A stretch of DNA of 64,000 bases, taken from Aquanectria penicillioides (taxonomy: Eukaryota; Ascomycota; Sordariomycetes; Hypocreales; Nectriaceae). The stretch is taken from NCBI GenBank assembly GCA_003415625.1, contig PYIU01000003.1, positions 2,666,001 to 2,730,000 of the forward strand, given 5' to 3'. Positions 13,120 to 24,795 of this stretch are shown here, in pieces; the stretch's first letter is position 1; each line of letters starts with the position of its first letter. The notes under the pieces were generated by a model. That model was not told where the DNA came from. It did no database searches and saw nothing but the letters and a program-made list of their open reading frames with translations. Both the position numbers and the translations under genes were made by a program.

Positions 13120-14341
13120 GCTGTGAAGCTGGAAGGCACATTATGGAGAGAAGGACAAAACGCACGGATATTTGTGGACCGTGTAAGTAAAAATTAGGAA
13201 AGTATGAAGGAGAAAGGGCCCAAAATGGTACTCAAGGGTATTGACAATGAATGAAGCAAGAACCGGTGTTCTGGAAAGTGGCTGTGGGAGGAGTGTTGGA
13301 CACCTCTGAGCTTGCAGCCTTAAATATAACGCATCTAGTATTAAAAAAAAAAACATGAGTAAGATGAGAAGTTTTCAAATTTGTACTAGATAATCGGCAG
13401 AATGAACTGGAATTCGTCGTGCAGCGGCTCACCCCGATTCGCCCCATACTAGATTTCACGGCTTCAGGGTTGGTTTAAGCCGTGCCTGTCCAACGCCTCT
13501 TGGAATGATAAATTTCGCACTAAAAAACTCCAATAAAAGATTGAGGGCATTCAAAATCTGTTAATCCTTCTAAGGTGTTGGTGAAACTTGACCACCATGT
13601 GTTTATCCCCTTCCACCGCCGCCACAAATGGTCTCGACGGAGCTCTTTCCAACTTCAACACAGCAGATCCGCACGGGTACGGAAGCATTCAGACGCTAAG
13701 AAAAATAGTTTCAAATTCTCTCTTGGAAAGATAAAATTAACCTTTAGCGCAATGAGTATTGAGGACATGATCTCCGTGACACGCCTGAAATACAGGCTTT
13801 GCATTCAGCATCAGCCTCGTCACACCAGCTGATGCAGTGGATATTTTGCCAAAACAAGCCACCAAGAACACATGTCCTCCGATGACTTGAAATTTTCCTT
13901 CTTTTTTTGCCCCTTGAAATCCATGAGTTGATGGCCCTTAGATGTCGAGGTCGTATGACACGGAAGCCACTTGAGCCCCATGAGTCTGAGCGGACACATC
14001 CCGTATCACAGCGGAAGTTCGGCCACAGCCCCCCATAGGGCAGCGAACACGAGCGAGATTCTCGAGTGCCTATGCTTGGCACTGAATTCGAGCCTTTGTC
14101 CTATTGACATTGCTCTTCTAGGACCTAACGGCCAGACCGGTGGCGCACTGCTTGCCCAACACTCGGGATGGTAGTGAATAGGAAGCCCAATACTTAGTTA
14201 GCGGAGCACCCATCGCTCATAAATACAGAAGACCTATGTGTAGAACTACAGTTATACTTGATTCATACCTGACTTTGTCTCAAGTTTTGTGAAACGGATT
14301 TATTTTGTCCCCGGCACTTGCTGCGACTTAATTCTGGAACC
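13120..14341. promoter_or_regulatory. Bidirectional promoter region between MFS and P450 genes
   Basis: About 1.2 kb shared by divergently transcribed cluster genes. It contains isolated CGG triplets (for example near 13630 and 14200) that could serve a Zn2Cys6 regulator, but I found no perfect inverted pair like the one upstream of the monooxygenase. No credible gene is present. Confidence 0.4.
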
Positions 14342-15861
14342 ATGATGTCCCTTCTTCAATCAGCTATTCTGCTGGTAGGAGTGACAATCATTTACATTAC
14401 CCGCGAATTTAAACCAAATGTACCTTCATACAAGGGTGAGGGTCGTTTCTCCTTTCTTGGGGATGCTCTCGACTATGCCACCAGGCCTGTTGAGCTCATC
14501 CAAAAGGCCACGAACCAGTGCGGAGACATTTTCAGTCTTCAGATTTTGACAGTTTACACAGTCTGGCTACGAGGAAACTCTCTCAACAAGGTCTACCTTG
14601 AAACAAGAGAGGATGTCTGGTCCTTTACTGGTGGAATGGTATTTTCACGTTGTTGATTAGTAGGGGAAATTTGACTAACGCGGCGGCAGGGAATTTTTCT
14701 CAACAAGATTCTGGACGACGGGTATTGGAACTATTACAGGACCTTACTATCATCTCTCAGCAGATATGTGAATCGAAGCGCTGCTCAAGCTTACACCAAG
14801 TCTGTTTCAATGGAGGAGACTCAGAAAGCGGCTGAGGATTGGCACATACAAGACGAGCTCCCGTTGTTCGGATCAATCTCGTTTCTTGTCCATAAGATCA
14901 TTGTCAAAACCTTGATGGGGGAAGACTTTTATGATCATAATGTTCAAGAGCTAGTAGATCTCTTGCATGCCATGGAAGCCGACATTGGAAGTATCCTGTC
15001 TTTCATTTTGCCAGACTGGGTTCCCCATCCACCAGCACGACGACTTAAGCAGGCGCGCGAGCGAATCAAGGAGATATTCCTCGAGCGTCTGGAACAAAGA
15101 GAAACTAACAGTGTGGATTCAGCAAGAACATTACCAGATTACGTTGCATTTACAATGGAAGACAAATCAACTGCGGCGCTCAGCCATCTAATGCCGAGCC
15201 ATCACACATTGCTTATGTTTGCGGCTCACACGAGCACCGCTGCCAGCATTAGCTGGTCCCTCATCTCAGTAAGTTCTATTTTTTTTTTATTATCAGCTTC
15301 AACTGACAAATTCGGGAGTTGCTGCGCTATCCGGAGATGCTGAAGCGTGTCACCACGGAACTACGAGACCACCCCGATGAGGACTCCATTCTCTTGCAGG
15401 CTTGCATCCGAGAGAGCTCCCGTCTTTACTCGGGATTCCAGATGCTTAGACTTGCCAAGAAGGAGGTTATCATTCCAGCGACGCAGATATTGGTCCCCCA
15501 AGGCTCCATTGTCTCCATCAGTCCTTATTCCACGCATCACGATCCAATGAACTTCCCGGACCCGGAGATATGGGACCCAGAACGTTGGATCAGCGAATCA
15601 GGAGAGCTCCAGCAGATGGACAACCGCTCTGAATCGGGCACGCGTTTCCTCCCGTTCGGAGCCGGCAGCCATCGATGTGTGGGAGAGAAGATGGCCAACA
15701 TCATGGTCTCCAGGACACTGACTACTCTGCTCAGGAACTTTGACGTAGAATGGGCAACCCCCGACGTGCCACGGGTTACAGACTTCACGGCTCTTGACTT
15801 TGGCAAGATTGGGTCGCCATGGCTCAAGGGCGATGTGAGCATCAAGGTCAAGAGGGTGTGA
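14342..15861 (+). CDS. Cytochrome P450 monooxygenase
   Basis: Three exons: 14342-14638, 14690-15268 and 15319-15861, giving 472 aa. The start at 14342 (MMSLLQSAILLVG) puts a single hydrophobic anchor at the N-terminus; an in-frame ATG at 14318 is the alternative. The I-helix reads MFAAHTSTAASISW, closer to the HTS pattern of CYP51-like enzymes than to the usual AGxDTT. The K-helix ExxR is ESSR near residue 324, followed by WDPERW and by the heme-binding loop FGAGSHRCVG with the ligand Cys near residue 412. The enzyme should be ER-anchored and oxidise the PKS-NRPS product. It is short for a CYP51 and lies in a cluster, so a tailoring role is more likely than sterol demethylation (inference). 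It is convergent with the thioesterase gene. Confidence 0.9.
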
Positions 15862-16874
15862 CTGGTTGGGCTGAGAGCGATTTATTTCTTGGAGGTGTCA
15901 GTGGCGCAGCTGCCAAGGGCGTACAGGACCCGACAGCATGTTTGTTCATGTTTATTTAGACACCCCGTTCGGTACTCTTTTTTGCAATGTTTCATCTAGT
16001 ACACACTGCCGCGATGTTGCATTAATCGTTACTGCCAAGAGGCTTGTTTCAAGTGATGTGCTGGGACAGGAACGCCACCATAAGCATCGACCGTTGCCTT
16101 GAGCCGCGACACACGGAATAGTCTCTTCAACATGTAGGCACTAACAGGGGCGAGTAAAGACGAATTCAGCGTTGAAGAGAGTATTTTCCTTTCCATTATT
16201 TACCGGATATGGACGTGATGCCGTGGGGTGGGATGCTGGAGTCCACATTAAGCCGTGGCCACTCGGAGCGCCAATGCATCTGCCAATCTCTGCGCCCCAG
16301 TGACGACTTGTGACGACTTGGCAAGTCAGACACTCACGCATGGCGGCGGAGAGGCATATTCCTTGCTCGGAGGTTGTTCCATGGCCGAATCATTTCGATT
16401 GCGCATTTCGTCTGGCTTCATCATGCTAAACATAGCTAGAGATGACTGTCGTCGTCCTCGGTGCTGGCTGGGACTACACTCACCCAGCCATGCCTTTTGA
16501 CTGTCATGCATGCATTAACCCACTATACATACGGCAATGCCCATGCCCAGGGAATCGGTAAAGGCCCACTCGACTGCGGACGAAGCAAATGCGGCATTAC
16601 GCGGAACTTAGAGGTGCATGCGTGGGAAGGGGGGAACTGATGAGTTGGCAACGCCATGCGATTCCAAGTGAGATGTGACCGCGCTAACTAATGTGAACAA
16701 GCAAACTGATCGCAACTATGCAAAACTGCCAACAGGAAGAATACGCAGAGATCGCCTAAGCGCTGCTCGACCGCCGCAAAGGAGAGAATATGGGATCTAA
16801 TGCGCTAACAAAAGAAAAGAAGAAAAATTCAATGTGCCAAACCAACATGTGTGCCGCCAATCCAACTACTCCCC
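15862..16874. other. Convergent intergenic region between P450 and thioesterase
   Basis: About 1 kb containing the two 3' regions. Open frames here are short and show no domain. Confidence 0.5.
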
Positions 16875-18002
16875 TCACCGCAAGTTTTCCAGGCCGTCAC
16901 GAAGGATCATGCTTAGTTCCCCCACATACTGAGGCTCGAACGCGCCGTCGTGATCTCCGCTAAATGGAATTGTCTCAAAGGACCGAAATCGTGAGGGGTC
17001 CCAGCGCATGCTCTTGTCGCTCATAATAGACCAAACATATTGAGCGCCCTCGAGGTCGTGACAACTATGATAAGTGTTGATGGGCTCAGGGCGGCATTTA
17101 ACGAGTAACACGTCAAAGTCCGACTTGGAGCCTGGTTGAAAGAGATCGCCAGGCGTAACCCCTGCAATGAGACCCATGCCTTGATGCACGTGAAGATTAA
17201 TGTTGAAAAAAAGATCCTTGAGCTGGTCCGCTTCACAAATGTCGTCATATCCGTCCCAAAGGTCTTCGTCCCTGTCCATGTTGCCCCCGTCGTCTGAGCA
17301 GCGAGCAGATGTTTCCTCGCTGCTGCAAGGAAGCGACACAGGTGTCCCTGGCCTTGTCGTATCTGGGGTGTGAAAGTCAAATACACTGGAAGCCCGAGAG
17401 CTAATGGGTTCCCTAGAGTCCATTGAGCTCCATGTGCTCCAACGGGAGACAGTTGAAGATCCGCTTCCTCGTCTTTGACTTTCAATCGGGTCTTCGTCAG
17501 GAAATTCGGCAGTGTTACCGGAATCGAGTCGTTGACTAATCTTTGCATAAGTCGCCTGCGCAAAAGCCTTGTGCTGCTCGGCATCGTTGAAGAAAGGGAA
17601 TGCTTCCGGGTTGGCCGAGTCGATCATGATAACTTTAAGGACCTCTTCTTCATGAGAATCGAGAATCTGTGCCATAAACATAGCTATCATGCCTCCCATG
17701 GACCAACCTCCTAACAAGTAAGGTCCGCGAGGTTGAACCTTTTGGATTTCTCTAAGGTATACTTTAGCAAGCTCGGCGAGACTAGAGGGATATTCGACAT
17801 CGTCATTGCCAGGGCAATGAATGTGGTTTGTGATGCCATAGACTGGGCGGTCATTTTCTCCCAGGGAATCTAAACGTAAGAAGGGGAGTGCAATGCCTGA
17901 GATTGCATGAACCATGAAGAAAGGCGTAAGATTAGACTCTTCATTGCCTTGGATGAGAGTGATGACCTCCATGAGGAGAATTTGACGAGCCTTGGAACCC
18001 AC
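16875..18002 (-). CDS. Stand-alone thioesterase (alpha/beta hydrolase)
   Basis: Intronless, 375 aa from 18002; a second ATG at 17972 (MEVITLIQG) is also possible. The N-terminal part matches PKS/NRPS-type thioesterase domains: PFFMVHAISG, then the nucleophile elbow GWSMGG with Ser about residue 101, MIDSANPE with a candidate acid Asp about 128, and a late His in SGDHDGAF about 351. Between the nucleophile and the His is a Ser/Thr/Pro-rich, probably disordered insertion at about residues 170-245, absent from minimal type II thioesterases. It lies in the cluster with its own promoter, divergent from the aspartic-protease-like gene. Likely roles are editing of stalled thioesters or product release by hydrolysis or cyclisation in trans, of interest because the synthase's own R domain looks altered. 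Confidence 0.85.
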   Translation of the reverse strand: MGSKARQILLMEVITLIQGNEESNLTPFFMVHAISGIALPFLRLDSLGENDRPVYGITNHIHCPGNDDVEYPSSLAELAKVYLREIQKVQPRGPYLLGGWSMGGMIAMFMAQILDSHEEEVLKVIMIDSANPEAFPFFNDAEQHKAFAQATYAKISQRLDSGNTAEFPDEDPIESQRRGSGSSTVSRWSTWSSMDSREPISSRASSVFDFHTPDTTRPGTPVSLPCSSEETSARCSDDGGNMDRDEDLWDGYDDICEADQLKDLFFNINLHVHQGMGLIAGVTPGDLFQPGSKSDFDVLLVKCRPEPINTYHSCHDLEGAQYVWSIMSDKSMRWDPSRFRSFETIPFSGDHDGAFEPQYVGELSMILRDGLENLR

Positions 18003-19125
18003 CGGGGGATGTCAACAATTAAGTCTAACGGGATCCAATCAATAAGGTCGTCTTAGTGGTCAGAAGCGGCGGGGATCCTATGCTTCCGTGAGGGTCGGAG
18101 ATACTTTACGTAGGTATATGATGGATCCTAGTTTGTCGAACAATACTTGTTGCAAATGCTGCAGTTGGACTCGGAAAGGGGCGGTGGGACAATGCAAAAC
18201 AAAGATTTTGTGAAAATGAAGTGCCGAGCGGTACACCCGTTAAACGAAGCGAATCCAGAGATCCAACGGAAAATGAAAGAGGGGCAAGCAGAAGCCAATA
18301 TCCAGCATCGGACACTCCTTTGAAGGGTGTTTATGGAGACTCGATGCAATATATCTTGAAGGCTACGAGAGTACATGAACTCCAAGGAGGTGACTATCGT
18401 CATCAACTTCACCAGGTATCCCGGAACCAGCAGGCTCCGTTGACACTACCCAGGGCTCCGTTACCTCTGCGCCAGCGTGCGCCGATGTGCGCTGTTCTGA
18501 GAGGCGAATCTTTTGCATCGGGAGCCCCAAATCATACCCCGGAGCATCTCCATACATTACGGAACTGACACAAAAACAAGGCGGAGGAGGATGGGTTTGT
18601 TTTGGCTGCACGCACTTTCTTGAGCCCTTCTCGTGGCTACTCAAGTGGCCGCTCCACTGCTCCGTGGTGGCAAACGATCCCACAAACTTAGAAAGCTATC
18701 TTGGGAGGTTCAGAAATGAATCAATAAACGACTAAAGGTAAAGATGGTCTGCGCGATACGACAGAAATAGCTGGCAGAGGCTGTGTCTGTCTTTGCAACA
18801 AGCTCGCTGCTCGGGCTTATTCTCCGCGACCCTGCGGAGGCGGAGAGGGCCTCGGAGCTCACGGCAGCAACATGCAAACAGAAGACGGAGACGGAGGTAA
18901 GTACAAGAAGGCTGCGGATGGCCTCCGCCTCTTCATTTCAGAAACTCGGGATTGTCAACGTTCATTTATCTTTAGAAATTGGCCGCGTCCGCAATTCAAC
19001 GTCGCTTGCTGGTGCATCAGGATCGGTCTGCATAAACACATTAATTAGTAAGTGGCAACTTGGCTCTAATCGCGAAATTTTTTCTACAAAACTAGGACTA
19101 ATGAAGATATTTTTCAGGATTTAAA
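18003..19125. promoter_or_regulatory. Bidirectional promoter between thioesterase and protease-like genes
   Basis: About 1.1 kb between divergent cluster genes. It carries CTCCGTTGAC at 18435-18444, the exact reverse complement of the GTCAACGGAG in the monooxygenase promoter (21373-21382). Several further CGGAG/CTCCG copies lie around 18825-18930. These are candidate half-sites for the cluster's Zn2Cys6 regulator. No credible gene is present. Confidence 0.4.
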
Positions 19126-20508
19126 ATGCTATCTAATTCGCTAGTTTCATTCGCCTTGATGCTTGGCGCTGCCCAAGCTGGTCCTGGCCTTGTCCCACGA
19201 TACAGCAACGGGACGGCAAGCAACAAGGCTGATCGGTACGATATGCCTTTAATGTGGAGCCAAGGCGGATTCTTGTCTACGGTAGAATTTGGCACTCCCA
19301 AGGTCCAGCTGCCGGTTTTCGTCGACTGGACATGGATCAGCCAGTTCATCGTGTCTCCCAAATGCTTTGGGACATACGATTCCGATTCGTGCCTCTACCC
19401 CGGGCAAAAATACTGGGATCCGCGTGACTCGTCCACTTTCAAGAACTTGTCCGCAAAGTACCCTGACCGGGTGTGGAAACCGAACCATTTCTTTTTCTCG
19501 GATCCGCTTCACGGCGAGTATGGTGCAGACACCATCGAGATTGGACCTGTCAGCAGCGAGATTGTTGTCCAGATTTCCGACATGGATTTTAATGTCTCCA
19601 CTTATGGCTATGCATTCCCTTTCGCGGGGGTATTTGGTCTTTCTCCAGTTTACAAAGGTGATGGCCGTGAGTACTTACACACTCAGGCCCGAAGTGCAAT
19701 AAGGTGCTAACGTTGAGTTAGAGGACTACCAGTCCCCGTTCTACCAGCAATGGAGACAAAAACTTTGGAAGAGCCCATTGACGGGGTTTGTATATTGCTA
19801 CGACTCCTCCAAGAAGTGGGTTTGCAACGGGAATGATGGAATTCAGTCCCTTGGTGGCATCCGTCATGATCTCATCAAGGATAACAAGATCTGGTGGTAC
19901 AAGCACCAAACGTACCTCGATGTCAACACTCTTGACTTCATATATGACCCTCCCATTTACAACTACTGGGGAATCGAGCTCGAAAGCTTGAAGATTGGCG
20001 GCGAAATCCAACCAGTTAAGCCTACTTCGAACAGCTCTGGCAAGGCGGCGATTTTCGACCATGCCAGTTATGGTCGCGGAACACCGCTTACGCCCAACGC
20101 CTATGAACGGCTTGTTGAATTGGCCCACGGAGTTCCGATAGACCTGAAGACTCCCGTCAACAACGGAAAGCAAGGCTTTTACTCTGTGAATTGCGCGGAA
20201 ATCTCCAGCCTGCCAATCATCACTTACACATTCCGAGGCCACCAAAAAGAGTGGGTCGTGACCCCGGAGCACTACGTCGAAAAGGTCGACGAAAAGACGT
20301 GCGTCTTGAACGTGCGCACTATGGCCAGTGGCGATGAATTGTGAGCGCACTCCCAAATACCCCCTCTATTCGTGGAAGAACAGAAATCACTTACTAACGT
20401 TAATGGTTTTGTAGTATTGGGAATTTTGGCGAAACCTTTGCCAAAGACAAGTACATTATCTTTGACTTTCGGACGTTGCGCGTCGGGATCAGCGACATTC
20501 AGTGGTAG
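19126..20508 (+). CDS. Secreted pepsin-like (A1) protein with altered catalytic motifs
   Basis: Three exons: 19126-19666, 19722-20340 and 20415-20508, giving 417 aa. A signal peptide ends near AAQA at residue 18. The fold of family A1 aspartic proteases is clear: the VEFGTPKVQLPVF strand, a flap-like region before GADTIEIG, and the C-terminal FIGNFGETFAK...YIIFDF block. However, the first catalytic motif (normally DTGS) reads VDWTW and the second (normally DTG/DSG) reads FDHAS. Both aspartates are kept, but the Thr/Ser-Gly that form the active-site loops are lost, so ordinary protease activity is doubtful. Several N-glycosylation sequons (NGT, NLS, NVS, NSS) fit a secretory protein. A peptidase A1 gene (fus4) also sits in the fusarin PKS-NRPS cluster, so the association has a precedent. 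Confidence 0.85.
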
Positions 20509-21645
20509 TAGGATGGTTCAATGCGGGATTTGGTAAAGACATTTGGTCTAGAACGGGGAATAGAGTAATAATAATTTAGGTGCATCGCATCAAGACTCGG
20601 TTGTCTGACATAATTATTATTCTTGGTGCAGCTAGCTGTTGGTTCTTGCTTGGTAACACCTTAGACCCCGGCTGTCTAAGTTGGGCAACGGTCCAATCGG
20701 AGTGGGTGTTGGATGCCGGATATGGCAATAATCCCCCATCCCACCAGTATTGCCAAGGGCAAGTGGATGCTCCGCATAACCCATTGCCGAGATCATGTTC
20801 TTGAATTTGAGACGGTGAATTTGAAGGCTTCTGCAGTTTCTATCTTGCTAGAGATCCCCAAATAGTCAATGTGATGAAATGACAATTTAACCTTGAGCAT
20901 GGTGCAGGACTCAGCATTGGGCATTTGTAAAAACAGAACGCGAGTACCAGAAACGAAGTTACAGGCTATCGTAAACCACTTGCTATTAGCTTTTGGTGGT
21001 CTTCCATCCTCTGGGAACTTCCATGATGCTCCACAATGGTGTATCCTGGATCTTGATGATGGATCGCAACTCAGAAAATTACCAAACTGAGAGGCCGCAA
21101 TCATAATACTCATCTATAATCTGGGAATGCCATCGTCGTACGTGTTGTTCCCTACCTGAGTTCCAATCAACCCCCGTCTATGCAGTGAGCCTGCGTGTTA
21201 GTCATGAACCTCGCAGGGCCTTTGTTCTTAGCGCCAAACACTAGGGACCGTCTTATGAGGCTAGGCTCCTTCGCCTCTGGCGCGCATGCAGCAATTGCTT
21301 AAATAAGGACTGTACAGCAGAGGTGGCTTTGGTCCTCCTCCAAGGTTCCATCTCCGGCAGGAGCGTCGCTCCGTCAACGGAGGAAGACTCCCGTTGACTA
21401 TCATAGAATCACCTCCGCTCCCCTTCGGATTCATCGGTGGAGAGGATCGAAAATGGCCTGACACAAGAATGCCTGGAAATTCATCGAGTATACTTAAAGT
21501 AGACGCAGGTATCACCTCTTGCCAGACGCAGACGCAATTAATTCGTCACCGGGACTAGGCTTCCTCTACGATTTTCAACTTGACTCATTATTCCCTCTCC
21601 TTGTCTTGATACCCAAAGCACATCTACCCCTTTCAAATAGTCAAA
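20509..21645. promoter_or_regulatory. Promoter region of the FAD monooxygenase
   Basis: About 1.1 kb between two genes on the same strand. The distal part (20510-21250) shows nothing recognisable. The proximal part (21330-21450) is rich in CTCCG/CGGAG words and holds the inverted repeat listed separately. Confidence 0.45.
21373..21398. promoter_or_regulatory. Candidate Zn2Cys6 operator, CGG-N10-CCG inverted repeat
   Basis: GTCAACGG, ten bases, then CCGTTGAC: two perfect 8-bp arms about 250 bp upstream of the monooxygenase start. Inverted CGG triplets at fixed spacing are classic binuclear zinc-cluster sites, and yeast Put3 uses N10. A second, overlapping perfect repeat, CTCCG-TCAA-CGGAG, lies at 21369-21382. 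The sequence symmetry is seen directly; binding by the cluster regulator is inference. Confidence 0.5.
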
Positions 21646-23152
21646 ATGGGCTCAATCGTTGACGCCGAGGTCATCATTGTCGGAGCCGGCATTGGCGGTC
21701 TTACACTCGCTGCGATCTGCAAGCGGCTTGACATCTCTTGCAAGGTTCTTGAGCGCACCGAGGTGTTGCAGCCAGTCGGAGCGGGCATCTCGCTCGCCCC
21801 CAATGCCTTGAAGCTCCTAGATCAGCTCGGCATCTACGAGAAGGTACTTGCGTCTGGTCAGAAGCTTAAGAAAATCCAAATTTGGCGCAACAACAAGCAA
21901 TGGAACTCCCTGGACCTCTCTACTTTTGAGAACGCATACAACTACCCCATCATGTCAGTTGAACGCCATTCCTTCCACCGCCTGCTATACGATGCGGCAG
22001 GCGCAGAGGAAACAGTGGTGTTGGGGTGCAAGGTTACGGATGTCGTTGACATGCCGGATAAGCCTGTTTCTGTAATCCTTGATGATGGCAGAAAATTCCG
22101 TGGCAACATTGTTGTGGGCGCGGATGGTATCCGATCTGCTATTCGCCGATCTCTCGCTCGCCAGGCGGGGATGAAGGACGCAAACACGATTCAGTTTACC
22201 GGCCGAGTTCATTTCTCGGGAATCACATCCCCGCTCGAGAACTGCGGTGAGGGCGAACTAGGTGTGGCGAACTGGATGCTGTACGACCAGGCGATCCTAA
22301 CTACCTGGCCATGCCCCGAGAACCGTCAGTGGTACATCGGAGTCAAGGTTAGCACTGCCTCTGCGGCCACAACCCCACCAGAACTCCGCTGACTGGAACA
22401 ATAGAAAGCCGACGGAGACGTGGACAAGAACCGATCCGTATGGGGATCTACGACCCCTGGCGACATTAAGAAGGTTTATGGAAGGGCCTATCATCCCTTT
22501 GCAGAGACAGGCCAGTTCGGTGACAGTAAGTCCCGCTGCTGACTGTTGCAAACGTCTCGCGGATACTAATCCTCCATGTGTCGTATAGTCATTGACAAGT
22601 CAGAGCGCGTCATCGCCAGCAACGTCTTCCAAGAGGTCGAATTCCCATCCATGGTCCAAGGCAGAGTCGCACTCCTGGGCGACGGTAAGGACATTGTCTC
22701 ATTTGCCCCCTTCGTGAAACATGCTGACAGGACTGCCCTATAGCTGCTCACAGTATGACAAGCTTTTTTGGGCAGTAAGTGAACACAGCCTCTTCTCCGT
22801 TTGAATCAGGGAGCTCACAAGAATCAGGGGTGGCTGCCAAGCCATTGAGGATGCTGCCGTGCTGGGTAACCTGCTGGCCGGGAACCCGCAAGATCTCAAG
22901 AACCCTGAGCGGATTCTGAGCGCCTATGCCGCGACCAGGGAAGGCCGGGTACAGAGGCTGTCGCGATTCAGCGATAGCTTCGCCCTGCTGCACACGGCCA
23001 GAGTGCCCTATGGCATGGGGCCCTTTCTGCGCTGGCTGCTTTACACACTAGTGCCTACGTGGTTCTGGATCAGCTATCTTGGCTGGCTGTATGGCTACCA
23101 GCCGTCGATTGAGGCTGGTGCCGTGATGAAGCGGAAGGGGAGCAAGAACTAG
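21646..23152 (+). CDS. FAD-dependent monooxygenase (class A flavoprotein)
   Basis: Five exons: 21646-22347, 22405-22525, 22589-22684, 22744-22774 and 22828-23152, giving 424 aa. It shows the three flavoprotein hydroxylase fingerprints: the Rossmann GAGIGG at residues 13-18, the DG motif VVGADGIRS near 157-164, and the GD motif LLGDAAHSM near 303-311. The last is split by intron 3, and intron 4 follows within a few codons, so exon 4 is only 31 nt. The C-terminus has a hydrophobic stretch (WLLYTLVPTWFWISYLGWLY) that could anchor the enzyme in a membrane, as in several fungal meroterpenoid and indole-diterpene epoxidases. The substrate is probably an intermediate or product of the nearby synthase; epoxidation and hydroxylation are both possible (inference). 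Confidence 0.9.
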
Positions 23153-23414
23153 AGGGATGTGGGATTGATGCGTTTGGGACGCCTTTAGTCTGTCTTTTTG
23201 GCTGGTCGTTTGTTTGTTATTGGTGATGTTTAGGCATCGTATTTCTCGTTTTTCCCGCGTATCCTAGTAGAGCGACTTTCATTTCCTAATTGAATTCAGT
23301 TCGATATTTCTCAAATCTGAGCTAGTGCAAACATGCCAGAAATAGATGTGCTGGGTATAGTTTTTGACGTCCTAGTTTGTGCGGATTAAAGAGAGGCGGC
23401 CTTGATAGCAGTGA

Positions 23415-23449
23415 GTACCTACCTACCTATCTGCCTAGGTAGGTAGGGA
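23415..23449. repeat. TACC/GGTA inverted repeat
   Basis: Tandem ACCT units are followed within a few bases by tandem AGGT units, so the strand can fold into a hairpin. It lies about 260 bp after the monooxygenase stop. It may be a simple-sequence palindrome or help form the 3' end of the transcript; no function is shown. Confidence 0.6.
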
Positions 23450-24636
23450 TTAAGATAGTGGTACCTGGTCAAACCAAGCCTGTTGCTATTATTTTAGGTC
23501 CTTGACTGAGTCACTTTGAGTATTCCAAAGCGCCGCGTGTGCTGTGAGTGAGTGTGCTGCTTGCTGTATGTGCCATCGCGACAGGTCACGAGAAAACTAT
23601 GGCCGAAAAAATCCGGGCCAAGAGATCCCATAGCGGATGTAACTCAAAGAAATAGAAAACACACAGGTGTCAAATGGCTCATTATGCGATGCTATCGACA
23701 CAAACAGGTTTCTCGGGGCCATCAAGAATAGTATTGGGGGAGAGGGGGAGAGGGGGGTCTATTTTGCGGCCGTCTTTTTTTTCTTTTTCTTTTTGCGTGC
23801 GTTCACTGCGCCGTTGCAAAGTGGGTGGTGCAGTGCATGCACAGTGGTGCAGTAACCTACTTGGTCTGACCGTCACAGCGAGAGCAACGGCCACGGACAA
23901 CAACGGCGACAGCGGCCGTGGACAGGGGGGCCGCTGGGGCCGTAACCACGGCCACGATAGCGAGCGTAGTGCCCGTGGTAGATGACGCTAAACAACCGCA
24001 TCCTCCGTGATCTCAGTCTCCGTTCGGCCCCAGCTCAACTGAGCAGAAATGGCCTGCGCTGTCCTCGAAATATCCCCCCATCTCCGATAATGCGACACAG
24101 CCTCGCGGCACATAGAGTGCTACCCTACCCTACCAGACGCGCGCCTGCGGGATCCAGCGCATCTCGGTCCCGGAGAGTGACTTTGCAAGTCCCTCCCCAT
24201 GTTTTCACGGAGTACCAGGTACCGCGCTCCCAACACCGCCACCGACCAGGCCTCAGCCCTAAAAACTATGCAGGACTGGGCAGGCATAGGCATACGATGT
24301 TCCACGAAGGAGCGGGCTTGTCGGACCTTTGGGGGCTTTTCGATTCTAAGATTACAGCCCAGTAAGATTGGCTGATCGACTGCCCGGCCGAAACCTACGA
24401 CAGCGCTGCGTGCCCGCCAACTGTACAGTGTGGGAACCGCTACCAGCTCTCATGGCTACATTACTCCAGCCTCCCGCTGCACCAAGCCATCGGGTTTCCT
24501 ATTCTACCAAGCTCAGACCGCGGGGATTCATCTGCTGGTTTGCCTTGCCTGCTCACGCCCTTTCATATATATCAACTTTGGTTCCTGGCCGTCCCCAGCT
24601 CTCCTCGGCTCCGCCTGTCTCTGTCTCCGCCAGCTG

Positions 24637-24637
<1 letters not shown>

Positions 24638-24676
<39 letters not shown>

Positions 24677-24695
24677 GCTCTCTCTCTCTCTCTCC
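24638..24695. repeat. CT microsatellite upstream of regulator
   Basis: An almost pure CT dinucleotide tract, interrupted once near 24672-24677, about 100 bp upstream of the Zn2Cys6 gene start. Such pyrimidine tracts are common in fungal promoters and leaders. Confidence 0.85.
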
Positions 24696-24795
24696 ATCCA
24701 GCCTCTCGCCCATCCGCTTCTTCACCACCACTCACTCCCAGATCCGACTGCCTTATGCTATCCACACCGCCTGCCAGTCTACCTTGACCGACATC

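Larger units (their letters stand above)
23153..24795. promoter_or_regulatory. Intergenic and leader region of the Zn2Cys6 regulator
   Basis: About 1.6 kb. It contains the TAGG-type inverted repeat at 23415-23449 and a CT microsatellite close to the regulator's start. Open frames running through the CT tract encode only Leu-Ser repeats and are not considered coding. Confidence 0.45.

Noticed and set aside
14342..15861. P450 as the housekeeping sterol 14-alpha-demethylase (CYP51)
   Set aside because: Only the I-helix HTS pattern is shared. The protein is shorter and lies inside a biosynthetic cluster.
24430..24795. N-terminal extension of the Zn2Cys6 protein upstream through the CT repeat
   Set aside because: The extension would be Leu-Ser repeats encoded by a microsatellite. 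The zinc cluster normally lies near the N-terminus, which the ATG at 24796 provides.
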